Assembly: GCF_030269125.1 (NCBI RefSeq)
Contig: NZ_BSSM01000001.1
Location: forward strand, 930,001-994,000
DNA length: 64,000 nt
Source of the DNA: Streptomyces hygroscopicus subsp. hygroscopicus
Lineage (GTDB): Bacteria > Actinomycetota > Actinomycetes > Streptomycetales > Streptomycetaceae
Direction: 5' to 3'
Part shown: positions 56,203 through 63,797 of the stretch, piece after piece
Position numbering within the stretch: the stretch's first letter is position 1
Layout: each line of letters starts with the position of its first letter
Program-made: the position numbers and the translations under genes
Notes under the pieces: model-generated
The model's input: the letters and a program-made list of their open reading frames with translations, nothing else
The model's database searches: none
What the model was told of the DNA's origin: nothing

Positions 56203-56967
56203 TCAGCGGACCTCGGTGATCTCCGGCCCCCGCTGCAGCTGCCCCATCCCCCCGGAGAACCGCGAGCCCTCCTCCTGCTGGACCCCCTCGGGGACCATCT
56301 GGGCGTCGTTCGGCAGCTTGAGGACGATCGGGTCGCGGGGCGCCATCGGGCCCTCGCCGCGGACCACGACCGTGTCCCGGAAGATCTGCTCGAGGAGCCC
56401 GGCGGCCTGCGGCTGCACCGCGCCCTGCCCGGAGATCACACCGCGCAGGAACCAGCGGGGCCCGTCCACACCGACGAACCGGACCACCTGGAAGCCGCCC
56501 GTGCCGTCCGGCAGCTGCACCGGCACCTGGGCCCGCAGCTCCCAGCCGAGCGGCCCCTCGACCTCGTCGACGATGCCGCCCTGCTGTGTGATCCCGGCCG
56601 CGATCTCCTCGCGGACCTCGCCCCAGATGCCCTCGCGCTTGGGCGCGGCGAACGCCTGGAGCTGGACGGCGCTGTCGTGCAGGACGACGGTCGCGGCGAC
56701 GATCGCGTCACCCGCGACCTCGACCCGCAGCTCCATGCCGTCCACACCCGGTACGAACAGACCGCCGAGATCCACGCGGCCCTCGGCCGGCTCGCGCACC
56801 TCGGTGCTGTCCCACGGCCCCTCGGGCCGCGGGCCGGGCTCCAGCCGGACGCGCTCGCGCTCGGCCTCCGCCTCCTCGTCCGCCTCGGTGTCGACGCTGT
56901 CGACGACCTGCTCGGCCTCGCCGGCCGCGTCCTCGGCGGCACCCTTCTTGTTGCGACGTCCGAACAC
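56203..56967 (-). CDS. DUF3710 protein
   Basis: 254 aa from GTG 56967, with GGGAAGGAC upstream. An acidic/charged N-terminal 60 residues (VDSVDTEADEEAEAERERVR) leads to a conserved domain starting GPWDSTEVREPAEGRVDLGG. It continues GLFVPGVDGMELRVEVAGDA, VVLHDSAVQLQAFAAPKREG and RFVGVDGPRWFLRGVISGQG. DUF3710 is conserved across actinobacteria downstream of dut, with no known function. It lies one base after the dut stop, in the same unit, which suggests a role linked to nucleotide metabolism, though none has been shown. A hairpin at about 56111-56128 lies past its end. Confidence 0.93.
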   Translation of the reverse strand: MFGRRNKKGAAEDAAGEAEQVVDSVDTEADEEAEAERERVRLEPGPRPEGPWDSTEVREPAEGRVDLGGLFVPGVDGMELRVEVAGDAIVAATVVLHDSAVQLQAFAAPKREGIWGEVREEIAAGITQQGGIVDEVEGPLGWELRAQVPVQLPDGTGGFQVVRFVGVDGPRWFLRGVISGQGAVQPQAAGLLEQIFRDTVVVRGEGPMAPRDPIVLKLPNDAQMVPEGVQQEEGSRFSGGMGQLQRGPEITEVR

Positions 56968-56968
56968 G

Positions 56969-57529
56969 TCACTGTCCTTCCCGGTCGGATACGACCGAAG
57001 CGTATCGATTCCCACCCGTCGGACCGCCCTCGGCGGACCGACCGCTTGTGCCGCTCTCGTCGCCCACCGCGGCATGGCCACCGGTGGACCCGAAGCCCCC
57101 TTCGGCCCGCGCGGAGCCGGGAAGTTCCGCCACCTCCAGGAAGCGGACCCTCTCGACCTGCTGGACGACCAGTTGGGCAATCCGGTCGAAGCGCTCGAAC
57201 CGCACGCCCTCGCGCGGGTCGAGATTCACCACGATCACCTTGATCTCCCCACGGTACCCGGCATCAACCGTCCCCGGGGCATTCACCAGGGCGACACCGC
57301 AGCGGGCGGCGAGCCCGGAACGCGGGTGCACGAAGGCCGCGTACCCCTCCGGGAGGGCGATCGACACCCCGGTGGGCAGAACGGCCCGCTCACCGGGGGC
57401 CAGCTCGCACGCCTCGGTGGTGCGCAGATCGGCGCCGGCGTCCCCGGGATGCTCGTACGCCGGAAGCGGTACGTCCGGGTCCACGCGCCGGATCCGCACG
57501 TCCAGCGGGGGACGGCCGGCGGCGCTCAC
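56969..57529 (-). CDS. dut: dUTP diphosphatase
   Basis: 186 aa from GTG 57529. All five dUTPase motifs are present: HPGDAGADLRT (I), HPRSGLAAR (II), NAPGTVDAGYRGEIKVIVVN (III), FDRIAQLVVQ (IV) and GFGSTGGHAA (V). It hydrolyses dUTP to dUMP and pyrophosphate, preventing uracil incorporation and feeding thymidylate synthesis. Trimeric enzymes of this type use motif V from the neighbouring subunit. The C-terminus extends about 25 residues past motif V (GPTGGNRYASVVSDREGQ), longer than usual. The start overlaps the thioesterase stop by four bases and DUF3710 follows one base later, so all three genes form one operon. Confidence 0.97.
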   Translation of the reverse strand: MSAAGRPPLDVRIRRVDPDVPLPAYEHPGDAGADLRTTEACELAPGERAVLPTGVSIALPEGYAAFVHPRSGLAARCGVALVNAPGTVDAGYRGEIKVIVVNLDPREGVRFERFDRIAQLVVQQVERVRFLEVAELPGSARAEGGFGSTGGHAAVGDESGTSGRSAEGGPTGGNRYASVVSDREGQ

Positions 57530-58110
57530 GGGTTCACCTCGAAGGCGCGGGCCCGCCGGACCTGGTCGGGGTCGCTCATGGCGGCCCGGATCTCCTCCGG
57601 GCGGCCGTGGTCGACGAAGTGGTCGACCTTCACCTCGACGAAGAGGGCGTCGGCCCGGACGGCGACCGGCCCCTCGGGGCCGCCGAGGCGGCCGACGGCG
57701 CTGGAGTAGATCTTCCGCCCGGCGACGGCGGTGACCTCGGCCGCCAGGTGGAGGGTGGTGCCGACGGGAACGGGACGTACGTAGTCGGTCTCCAGCCGTC
57801 CGGTCACGGCGATGGTCCGCAGCAGCCAGTTCAGTGAGCCCAGGGTCTCGTCCAGGGCGGTGGCCAGCACGCCGCCGTGCGCGAGGCCGGGAGCGCCCTG
57901 GTGGGCGGGCTGGACGGTGAACTCGGCGGTCAGGGTCACGCCTTCGCCGGCCCGTGCCTCCAGGTGCAGCCCGTGCGGCTGCCCGGGGCCGCAGCCGAAA
58001 CAGTGCTCGTAGTGGGCGCCGAGGAGTTCCCCGGGCGCGGGCGCGTCGGGGTGCCGTACCGGTTTCACCGCGTCGGCTGGGGGCTGAAGGCTTGCGGAAC
58101 TAGCACTCAC
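57526..58110 (-). CDS. PaaI-like hotdog-fold thioesterase
   Basis: 194 aa from GTG 58110. A short unstructured lead is followed by the hotdog fold. CFGCGPGQPHGLHLEARAGE is the early conserved segment, LAHGGVLATALDETLGSLNW contains the HGG motif and catalytic acid region, and TDYVRPVPVGTTLHLAAEVT is the second signature. The family hydrolyses acyl-CoA thioesters, often aryl- or medium-chain; the substrate is not known. Two Cys near the start (CFGCG) are unusual and could bind metal. It is the first gene of the thioesterase-dut-DUF3710 operon and is divergent from a DUF3093 gene with a 110-bp shared promoter region. Confidence 0.9.
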   Translation of the reverse strand: MSASSASLQPPADAVKPVRHPDAPAPGELLGAHYEHCFGCGPGQPHGLHLEARAGEGVTLTAEFTVQPAHQGAPGLAHGGVLATALDETLGSLNWLLRTIAVTGRLETDYVRPVPVGTTLHLAAEVTAVAGRKIYSSAVGRLGGPEGPVAVRADALFVEVKVDHFVDHGRPEEIRAAMSDPDQVRRARAFEVNP

Positions 58111-58221
58111 GAGCGCAGACCTTACCCGCCCGTCCGTCCCCCACCACCGCCCCGCGTGACGCGCTCCGCGCCCGCCACCCTCGTTCCGGCGCCCGGGGGA
58201 TCCCGTGCCAAGCTTGAGTCC

Positions 58222-58704
58222 ATGCAGCACTCCGCCACCCCGTACGAAGAACGCCTCACCGCCCCCCGCTCGTGGTGGCTGATCAGTTTCTTCGTGGGCG
58301 TCTCCTGCGCCCTGATCCTTTTCCCGTTCGGCACCCTGCCGATCCTGGGCGGCCTGGTCGGCGGTACGGCCGCGGCCGCGGTGGTCGCCAGTTCGTACGG
58401 CTCCCCGCGCATCCGCGTGGTCGGTGACTCGCTGATCGCGGGCGAGGCGAAGATCCCGGTGTCGGCGCTGGGCGAGACGGAGGTGCTGGACCCGGAGGAG
58501 GCCCGCGCCTGGCGCACGTACAAGGCCGATGTCCGCGCGTTCCTGCTGCTGCGCGCGTACATCCCGAGGGCGCTGCGGGTGATCGTCACCGACCCCGAGG
58601 ACCCGACGCCGTACCTGTACCTGTCGACGCGGGAGCCGGAGCAGCTGGCCGCGGCGATCGAGGCGGCGCGGAAGGCGAACGCGCACCGTTCCGCGGAGGG
58701 CTAG
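58222..58704 (+). CDS. DUF3093 membrane protein
   Basis: 160 aa, ATG at 58222. YEERLTAPRSWWLISFFVGV is the conserved DUF3093 opening. Two hydrophobic helices lie at about 18-36 and 40-60. The cytoplasmic domain contains PRIRVVGDSLIAGEAKIPVS, the DPEEARAWRTYKADVRAFLL segment and a C-terminal DPTPYLYLSTREPEQLAAAI. The family is present throughout actinobacteria next to dut and its neighbours, but the function is unknown. It is divergent from the thioesterase and convergent with the gene at 58769, with an imperfect hairpin between them. Confidence 0.93.
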   Translation: MQHSATPYEERLTAPRSWWLISFFVGVSCALILFPFGTLPILGGLVGGTAAAAVVASSYGSPRIRVVGDSLIAGEAKIPVSALGETEVLDPEEARAWRTYKADVRAFLLLRAYIPRALRVIVTDPEDPTPYLYLSTREPEQLAAAIEAARKANAHRSAEG

Positions 58705-58720
58705 GAGCCCGCGGGCAGGA

Positions 58721-58759
58721 AGCCCCTCAGGAAGCCCTCGGAGGCGCGGACGAGGGGCT
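58721..58759. terminator. Possible hairpin between convergent genes
   Basis: AGCCCCTC at 58721-58728 pairs with GAGGGGCT at 58752-58759, leaving a 23-base loop that may fold further. It lies between the DUF3093 gene and the convergent gene at 58769. The long loop makes it weaker than the two other terminators in this window. Confidence 0.35.
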
Positions 58760-58768
58760 GGGGGCCGC

Positions 58769-59683
58769 TCAGGGCCCGTCGGGGAGGTCGCGCAGCCTCA
58801 GGGGCTCGGCGGGCTGCTCCAGGGGCGGCAGCTGCTCCAGCTCCTCCCAGGGCACCTGGATCCCGCGCAGGTCGGCGCGGACACGGGCCGCGAGCCTTCT
58901 GGTGTCCCGGCGGTTCAGCACCGCCCCGACCGCGGCGCCCACCATGAACGGCATCAGGGTCGGCATGTCCCGCACCATCCGCTTCATGATCTGCTGGCGC
59001 AGTTGGCGCTTCATGCGGCCGCCGAGGGCCGCGTCGTAGGTCGACGGCTTCATCACGTCGACGCCGCGCTCCCCCGACCAGGAGGACAGGTACGCGGTGC
59101 TGCGGACCTTGAGGCTGCCCGGCGGGCGGACGCCGTAGACCTCGTGCAGTTCCGCGATGAGTTTCAGTTCGACCGCCGCGACGCCGGTGATCTCCGCGGC
59201 CAGTTCCGTCGGCAGAGCGGGCGGCACGGGCAGCATCGCCGCCGCGCCGATACCGGCCCCGATGGTCGAGGTCCCGGCCGCGGCGCCCGCCACCAGCTTG
59301 TCGGCGAGCTCCTCGGGCCCCAGGCCGGGGAACTGCCTGCGCAGGGTCGCGAGGTCGCGTACGGGCACCCGGGGCGCGATGTCGATGACGCGGTCCGCGA
59401 GGTACGCCAGTCCCGCGCGAGCGCGGTCACCGCTCCTGCGGACGCCTTCGCGGGCGATGACCCGGGCTTTCCCGCGGAGGACCCGAACCCGTCGTGTGGC
59501 GACGGGCGCGGGCCGCCGCTTCGGCTCCGGGTGATCGGCCCGGTCCGTCGTCGGTTCGAGCGGGGCTCCCGCGTCCGGGGAGCCCCGCTCGTCGTCACGC
59601 GCGCCGAGTGGGCCGTCGAGCGACCCTTGGTCCGCCTTCCGCGAGGGGAAGCGGCGCTTCCGGGGAGGGGTCGAGCCAGTCAT
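58769..59683 (-). CDS. Conserved hypothetical protein, possibly membrane-associated
   Basis: 304 aa, ATG at 59683. About 70 N-terminal residues are charged and disordered. The core has LYGVRPPGS-like elements: LADKLVAGAAAGTSTIGAGI, a hydrophobic AAMLPVPPALPTELAAEIT, VAAVELKLIAELHEVYGVRP, and later TLMPFMVGAAVGAVLNRRDT. The two Gly/Ala-rich hydrophobic stretches could insert in the membrane. This arrangement resembles EcsC-like or related proteins that have no known enzymatic role, but the match is weak. It lies 13 bp downstream of the DUF4193 gene on the same strand, a pairing that appears common in Streptomyces. Confidence 0.75.
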   Translation of the reverse strand: MTGSTPPRKRRFPSRKADQGSLDGPLGARDDERGSPDAGAPLEPTTDRADHPEPKRRPAPVATRRVRVLRGKARVIAREGVRRSGDRARAGLAYLADRVIDIAPRVPVRDLATLRRQFPGLGPEELADKLVAGAAAGTSTIGAGIGAAAMLPVPPALPTELAAEITGVAAVELKLIAELHEVYGVRPPGSLKVRSTAYLSSWSGERGVDVMKPSTYDAALGGRMKRQLRQQIMKRMVRDMPTLMPFMVGAAVGAVLNRRDTRRLAARVRADLRGIQVPWEELEQLPPLEQPAEPLRLRDLPDGP

Positions 59684-59696
59684 GGCCGACCCGGCC

Positions 59697-59993
59697 TCAG
59701 TCGCAGTCGCGGCAGATCGGCTGACCGTTCTTCTCGCGGGCCAGCTGGCTGCGGTGGTGGACCAGGAAGCAGCTCATGCAGGTGAACTCGTCCTGCTGCT
59801 TGGGCAGGACCCGGACGGCCAGTTCCTCGTTCGAGAGGTCCGCTCCGGGCAGTTCCAGGCCCTCGGCGGCCTCGAACTCGTCGACGTCCACCGCGGAGGT
59901 GGTCTTGTCGTTCCGCCGGGCCTTCAGCTCTTCCAGGCTGTCCGAGTCGACGTCATCGTCGGTCTTGCGTGGAGTGTCGTAGTCGGTTGCCAT
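59697..59993 (-). CDS. DUF4193 zinc-ribbon-like protein
   Basis: 98 aa, ATG at 59993. After an acidic N-terminus (MATDYDTPRKTDDDVDSDSL), the DUF4193 domain ends with FTCMSCFLVHHRSQLAREKN and GQPICRDCD, giving two CxxC pairs (CMSC and CRDC) that would hold a zinc ion. These very small acidic proteins are conserved in almost all actinobacteria. Their function is unknown, but the zinc knuckle and acidity suggest interaction with RNA polymerase or nucleic acid machinery. The 400-bp upstream region is unusually long and carries a Crp-like palindrome. Confidence 0.95.
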   Translation of the reverse strand: MATDYDTPRKTDDDVDSDSLEELKARRNDKTTSAVDVDEFEAAEGLELPGADLSNEELAVRVLPKQQDEFTCMSCFLVHHRSQLAREKNGQPICRDCD

Positions 59994-60300
59994 ATCGCTC
60001 TCCCCCTCTGGGTGTCTGCGGTGTCTCCAGCGCACGTAACGCGTGAGAGGCCGGACTTGTGCCCGACCTGAGGCGGAGATTTTGCCTCACATCAAGGGCT
60101 GTTACTCAATCGACACCCAATCCGATCCCCCGAGAGTGATCGGCTTGGATGGCGGTGTGGACCGTACACGCTTCGAATGCCGCACCTCAAAGGCGCCTCA
60201 TCGTGTACTTCCCGTGATCAAGAGGGCTGAAAACCAGGACTTTCCGGGCTTTTCACCCCCTGTCATGATCACTGACAGTACATGGCCGGAAATCCGCCCA

Positions 60301-60314
60301 TGTGATCGATCACA
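60301..60314. promoter_or_regulatory. Perfect palindrome TGTGATCGATCACA, Crp-like site
   Basis: The 14-bp palindrome contains GTG-N6-CAC, the core of the site recognised by the Streptomyces cAMP receptor protein. It lies 308 bp upstream of the DUF4193 start and 82 bp beyond the stop of the sensor kinase gene. Its low GC context and perfect symmetry make chance unlikely, but the distance to either gene is large. Confidence 0.5.
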
Positions 60315-60395
60315 CAGGGAGAAGCCCGTTCGGCCCCTGGAAAATTCCGCGTGAAGCGAACATCTTCCGCGTGTGTCGACGGCACGGGCCGTGGG

Positions 60396-61643
60396 TCACA
60401 GCGGAAGCGTCACACGCATCACGAGACCACCGCCCTCGCGGGGCCGCGCCGCGATGTGCCCGCCGTGCGCACGGGCCACGGACCGCACGATGGACAGGCC
60501 GAGGCCCACGCCCTTGTCGCTGCCCGTGCGCTCGGTGCGCAGGCGCCTGAAGGGCTCGAAGAGGTTGTCGATCTCGTACGCCGGCACCACCGGACCGGTG
60601 TTCGAGACGGTGAGCACCGCCTGTCCGTGCTGGACCTCGGTGTCCACCTCGACCCATCCCCCCTCGGCCACGTTGTACCGCACCGCGTTCTGTACGAGGT
60701 TCAGCGCGATCCGCTCCAGGAGCACACCGTTGCCCTGCACCACGGCGGGTTTCCGCTCGCCGCGGATCTCCACGCCCTTGGCCTCGGCCTCGGAGCGCAC
60801 CTGGTCGATGGCCTGGGTGGCCACCTCGGCCAGGTCGACCGGTTTGCGCTCCACGATCTGGTTGTCGCTGCGGGCGAGCAGCAGCAGGCCCTCGACCAGC
60901 TGTTCGCTGCGTTCGTTGGTGGCCAGCAGCGTCTTGCCCAGCTGCTGGAGCTCCACCGGCGCGCCCGGGTCGGAGAGGTGGACCTCCAGGAGGGTGCGGT
61001 TGATCGCGAGCGGGGTGCGCAGTTCGTGCGAGGCGTTGCCGACGAAGCGCTGCTGGGCGGTGAAGGCCCGCTGCAGGCGCTCCAGCATCTCGTCGAAGGT
61101 GTCCGCCAGCTCCTTGAGCTCGTCGTCCGGGCCGTCCAGCTCGATCCGGCGGGAGAGGTCCGAGCCGGCCACCGCGCGGGCGGTGCGGGTGATCCGGCCG
61201 AGCGGGGACAGCACCCGGCCCGCCATCGCGTACCCGAACGCGAAGGCGATCACGGCGAGGCCCAGCAGGGCCAGCAGCGAGCGGCTGAGCAGGTTGTCCA
61301 GGGCCACCTGGCGCTGGTGGTCCACGCACTGGCTGATCGCGTCGTTGAAGTCAGCCAGCGGCAGGCTGGTGGTGTTGATCGCGGGGCAGTTGTCGCTGGA
61401 GACCTTCAGCTCCTGGAAGCTGACGATCTTGAACAGCGGCTGGTTGCCGGTGCTGATCGCCTGCGCGGCGAGCAGGTAGATGATCGACAGCAGCAGGATG
61501 CCGGCGATCAGGAACATGCCGCCGTACAGCAGGGTGAGGCGTATGCGGATGGTGGGGCGCAGCCAGGGGAAGGGCGCCTGGGGCCGCCGGGGGTCCCAGG
61601 TGGGCTTCGGGGGCGCCTGCGGGGGTGCGGGGGTCGTGGCCAT
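60396..61643 (-). CDS. cutS: CutS-type sensor histidine kinase
   Basis: 415 aa, ATG at 61643. Two transmembrane helices (about 38-62 and 120-142) flank an extracytoplasmic sensor with two Cys, Cys86 (SSDNCPA) and Cys106 (AISQCVD). HAMP follows (GRVLSPLGRITRTARAVAGS). HisKA is at about 205-265 with VGNASHELRTPLAINRTLLE, and HATPase ends with NLVQNAVRYNVAEG and KGVGLGLSIVRSVARAHGG. It would autophosphorylate on His and pass phosphate to CutR, whose stop lies six bases upstream of this start. The CutRS pair, named from Streptomyces lividans, is linked to secretion stress and antibiotic control. A disulfide between the two Cys as redox sensor is inference. Confidence 0.93.
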   Translation of the reverse strand: MATTPAPPQAPPKPTWDPRRPQAPFPWLRPTIRIRLTLLYGGMFLIAGILLLSIIYLLAAQAISTGNQPLFKIVSFQELKVSSDNCPAINTTSLPLADFNDAISQCVDHQRQVALDNLLSRSLLALLGLAVIAFAFGYAMAGRVLSPLGRITRTARAVAGSDLSRRIELDGPDDELKELADTFDEMLERLQRAFTAQQRFVGNASHELRTPLAINRTLLEVHLSDPGAPVELQQLGKTLLATNERSEQLVEGLLLLARSDNQIVERKPVDLAEVATQAIDQVRSEAEAKGVEIRGERKPAVVQGNGVLLERIALNLVQNAVRYNVAEGGWVEVDTEVQHGQAVLTVSNTGPVVPAYEIDNLFEPFRRLRTERTGSDKGVGLGLSIVRSVARAHGGHIAARPREGGGLVMRVTLPL

Positions 61644-61649
61644 GGTCGA

Positions 61650-62303
61650 TCAGATCCGGTAGCCGGAGCCGGGCACGGTGACGATCACGGGCGGCTCGCC
61701 GAGTTTGCGGCGCAGGGTCATGACCGTCACCCGGACCACGTTGGTGAACGGGTCGGTGTTCTCGTCCCAGGCCTTCTCCAGCAGCTGCTCGGCCGAGACG
61801 ACCGCGCCCTCGCTGCGCATCAGCACCTCCAGGACCGCGAACTCCTTGGGCGCGAGCTGGACCTCCTTGCCGTCGCGGAAGACCTCGCGGCGGTTCGGGT
61901 CCAGCTTGATGCCGGCGCGCTCCAGGACCGGCGGCAGGGGCACGCTGGTGCGGCGGCCGAGGGCGCGCACGCGGGCGATCAGCTCGCTGAACGCGAACGG
62001 CTTGGGCAGATAGTCGTCCGCACCGATCTCCAGGCCCTCGACGCGGTCGCTGACGTCGCCGGAGGCGGTGAGCATGAGCACCCGCGTGGGCATGCCCAGC
62101 TCGACGATCTTGCGGCAGACGTCGTCGCCGTGCACGAGCGGGAGGTCGCGGTCGAGGACGACCACGTCGTAGTCGTTGACGCCGATGCGCTCCAGGGCGG
62201 CCGCACCGTCGTACACGACGTCGACGGCCATGGCCTCCCGGCGCAGTCCGGTGGCCACCGCATCGGCGAGCAGCTGCTCGTCCTCGACGACGAGTACGCG
62301 CAC
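61650..62303 (-). CDS. cutR: CutR-type response regulator
   Basis: 217 aa from GTG 62303, with GGAAGGA ten bases upstream. The receiver starts MRVLVVEDEQLLADAVATGL, with Asp51 in VVVLDRDLPLVHG as phosphoacceptor and DDYLPKPFAF giving the conserved Lys. The OmpR-type winged helix (about 125-217) includes LAPKEFAVLEVLMRSEGAVV, NVVRVTVMTLRRKLGEPPVI and the terminal VPGSGYRI. It forms an operon with cutS. In other Streptomyces, CutR represses or activates targets in secretion and antibiotic production. The region between this gene and 62709 holds its promoter. Confidence 0.95.
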   Translation of the reverse strand: MRVLVVEDEQLLADAVATGLRREAMAVDVVYDGAAALERIGVNDYDVVVLDRDLPLVHGDDVCRKIVELGMPTRVLMLTASGDVSDRVEGLEIGADDYLPKPFAFSELIARVRALGRRTSVPLPPVLERAGIKLDPNRREVFRDGKEVQLAPKEFAVLEVLMRSEGAVVSAEQLLEKAWDENTDPFTNVVRVTVMTLRRKLGEPPVIVTVPGSGYRI

Positions 62304-62708
62304 GTCGCTGTCCTTCCTGTGTCCACCCGCGCAGCGCCGGAGCGCCCGCGCGGGCAGGGGTGTTCGTGAAGTGTGACCTCCATCCTGCCCTTTTCGGCCA
62401 TAAGTCGGCTGTAAGCGGCGTCCTGCCGCAGGGACGGGCGTCCCGGGGCGGGAATGCGAGATTTTCTCCACCGTTCAGGTTTCCCGGGAAGGGAGCCGGG
62501 GGAGGACGGGTTTACACCCCGCGATCACGCTCTGCATGTGCCGCAGCACCATGCGGTACCTCGCGATCCGCTTGTGCAGGGCGGGCGCGGGTGTCCGGCA
62601 CCGTAGCCGCCCGGCCGGGCGCGCCGGGCACCTGCGAGACGTGATCGTCCTTTCCCACGGCACACCCCCGTGCCACCGACCCACCGACCCAGGACGAGGG
62701 GGCGCAGC
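62304..62708. other. Divergent intergenic region upstream of cutR
   Basis: About 405 bp holding the promoters of cutR and of the 57-aa gene at 62709. A locally AT-rich patch (about 62390-62480) includes TTTTCGGCCATAAG. Short open frames appear here but lack ribosome sites. No named operator was recognised. Confidence 0.5.
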
Positions 62709-62882
62709 ATGGACGCTTTCACCGCAGGACTTCTCCAGCGCATAAAGACGACCGAGTCCGACCTGTCGCGGGCTCGTGACGAGGGCGACGACTTCCTCGT
62801 GGAGGTGGAGCAGGCAGAGCTGGACGACCTGCGCCGCCTCGCCGCCGAACACGGCGTGGAGGTCGGCGCGTCACGCGTCTGA
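62709..62882 (+). CDS. Small conserved helical protein (57 aa)
   Basis: ATG at 62709 follows GAGGGGGCGCAGC. The product MDAFTAGLLQRIKTTESDLS continues with a charged helix (RARDEGDDFLVEVEQAELDD) and ends with LRRLAAEHGVEVGASRV. It is predicted to be a short helical hairpin, without a membrane segment or Cys. Similar tiny proteins are common in Streptomyces and have no known function. It is divergent from cutR and convergent with the inositol monophosphatase, from which it is separated by a strong hairpin. Confidence 0.8.
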   Translation: MDAFTAGLLQRIKTTESDLSRARDEGDDFLVEVEQAELDDLRRLAAEHGVEVGASRV

Positions 62883-62914
62883 ATCGACCCGCGCGCACAG
62901 GCGCGACCACAGCT

Positions 62915-62957
62915 CGCGAGGGGACCCCGGCGAATCCAGCGCCGGGGTCCCCTCGCG
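62915..62957. terminator. Strong bidirectional hairpin terminator
   Basis: A perfect 18-bp stem (CGCGAGGGGACCCCGGCG and complement) with a seven-base loop (AATCCAG) lies between two convergent genes. It is the most stable hairpin noticed in the window and should stop transcription from both sides. Confidence 0.9.
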
Positions 62958-62973
62958 TCGTGCCGGCGGGGCG

Positions 62974-63789
62974 TCAGTCGTGCCAGGCCCCGAAGTCCTC
63001 CAGCAGCCCCTGGAGGGGCTCGAAGACGCCCGGGGACCCCGCGACGGCCAGTTCGCGCGACGGGCCCTCTCCGGGCCGTCCACCGGTCAGGGCGCCCGCC
63101 TCCCGGGCGATGAGGTCCCCCGCCGCGTAGTCCCACGGGTTCAGTCCGCGCTCGTAGTACCCGTCGAGCCGGCCGCAGGCCACGTCGCACAGGTCGATGG
63201 CCGCGGAGCCGCCGCGCCGGATGTCCCTGACCAGCGGGACGACGCGGGCGGCCACCTCGGCCTGGTGGGTCCGTACGTCGGTGACGTAGTTGAAGCCCGT
63301 GGAGACCAGCGCCTGGTCCAGCGGGGGCGCCGGGCGGCAGGCGAGCGTCCGTTCGCCCTCCCACGCGCCGGTGGCCCAGGCGCCCCCGCCGCGCACCGCC
63401 TGGTACGTCTCGCCGCGCATCGGGGCCGCGACGACCCCGGCGACGGTCTCGCCGTCCTGCTCGGCCGCGATGGACACCGCCCAGGTGGGCAGGCCGTAGA
63501 GGTAGTTCACGGTGCCGTCGAGCGGGTCGATCACCCAGCGCACGCCGCTGGTGCCGGCGGCGGAGGCGCCCTCCTCGCCGAGGAAGCCGTCGTCGGGGCG
63601 CCGCCCGGAGATCAGATCGGTGATCAGCTTCTCCGCCGCGATGTCCATCTCGGTGACGACGTCGATCGGGCTGGACTTGGTCCGCGCCACGGCGAGATCG
63701 GCCGGGCGGCCGTCCCGCAGCAGTTCGCCGGCGCGGCGGGCGGCCTCCTGGGCCAGCCGCAGCAGTTCCCGGTGCAGGGGGTCGGTCAC
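62974..63789 (-). CDS. Inositol monophosphatase family protein
   Basis: 271 aa from GTG 63789, since GAGGAG precedes it by six bases; a GTG at 63801 is the alternative. SSPIDVVTEMDIAAEKLITD, GFLGEEGAS, WVIDPLDGTVNYLYGLPTWA and NPWDYAAGDLIAREAGALTG supply the metal-binding Glu and Asp of the IMPase superfamily. Mg-dependent dephosphorylation of inositol-1-phosphate, or of related sugar or nucleotide phosphates, is expected. In actinobacteria the product, myo-inositol, feeds mycothiol and phosphoinositide synthesis. The gene follows the ferrochelatase gene with an overlap or near overlap at 63798-63801, so the two are probably co-transcribed. Confidence 0.94.
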   Translation of the reverse strand: MTDPLHRELLRLAQEAARRAGELLRDGRPADLAVARTKSSPIDVVTEMDIAAEKLITDLISGRRPDDGFLGEEGASAAGTSGVRWVIDPLDGTVNYLYGLPTWAVSIAAEQDGETVAGVVAAPMRGETYQAVRGGGAWATGAWEGERTLACRPAPPLDQALVSTGFNYVTDVRTHQAEVAARVVPLVRDIRRGGSAAIDLCDVACGRLDGYYERGLNPWDYAAGDLIAREAGALTGGRPGEGPSRELAVAGSPGVFEPLQGLLEDFGAWHD

Positions 63790-63797
63790 GGGTCTCC

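Noticed and set aside
60043-60354. 103-codon plus-strand frame in the spacer between the DUF4193 and cutS genes
   Set aside because: No ribosome site, composition of non-coding DNA, and it spans a probable operator.
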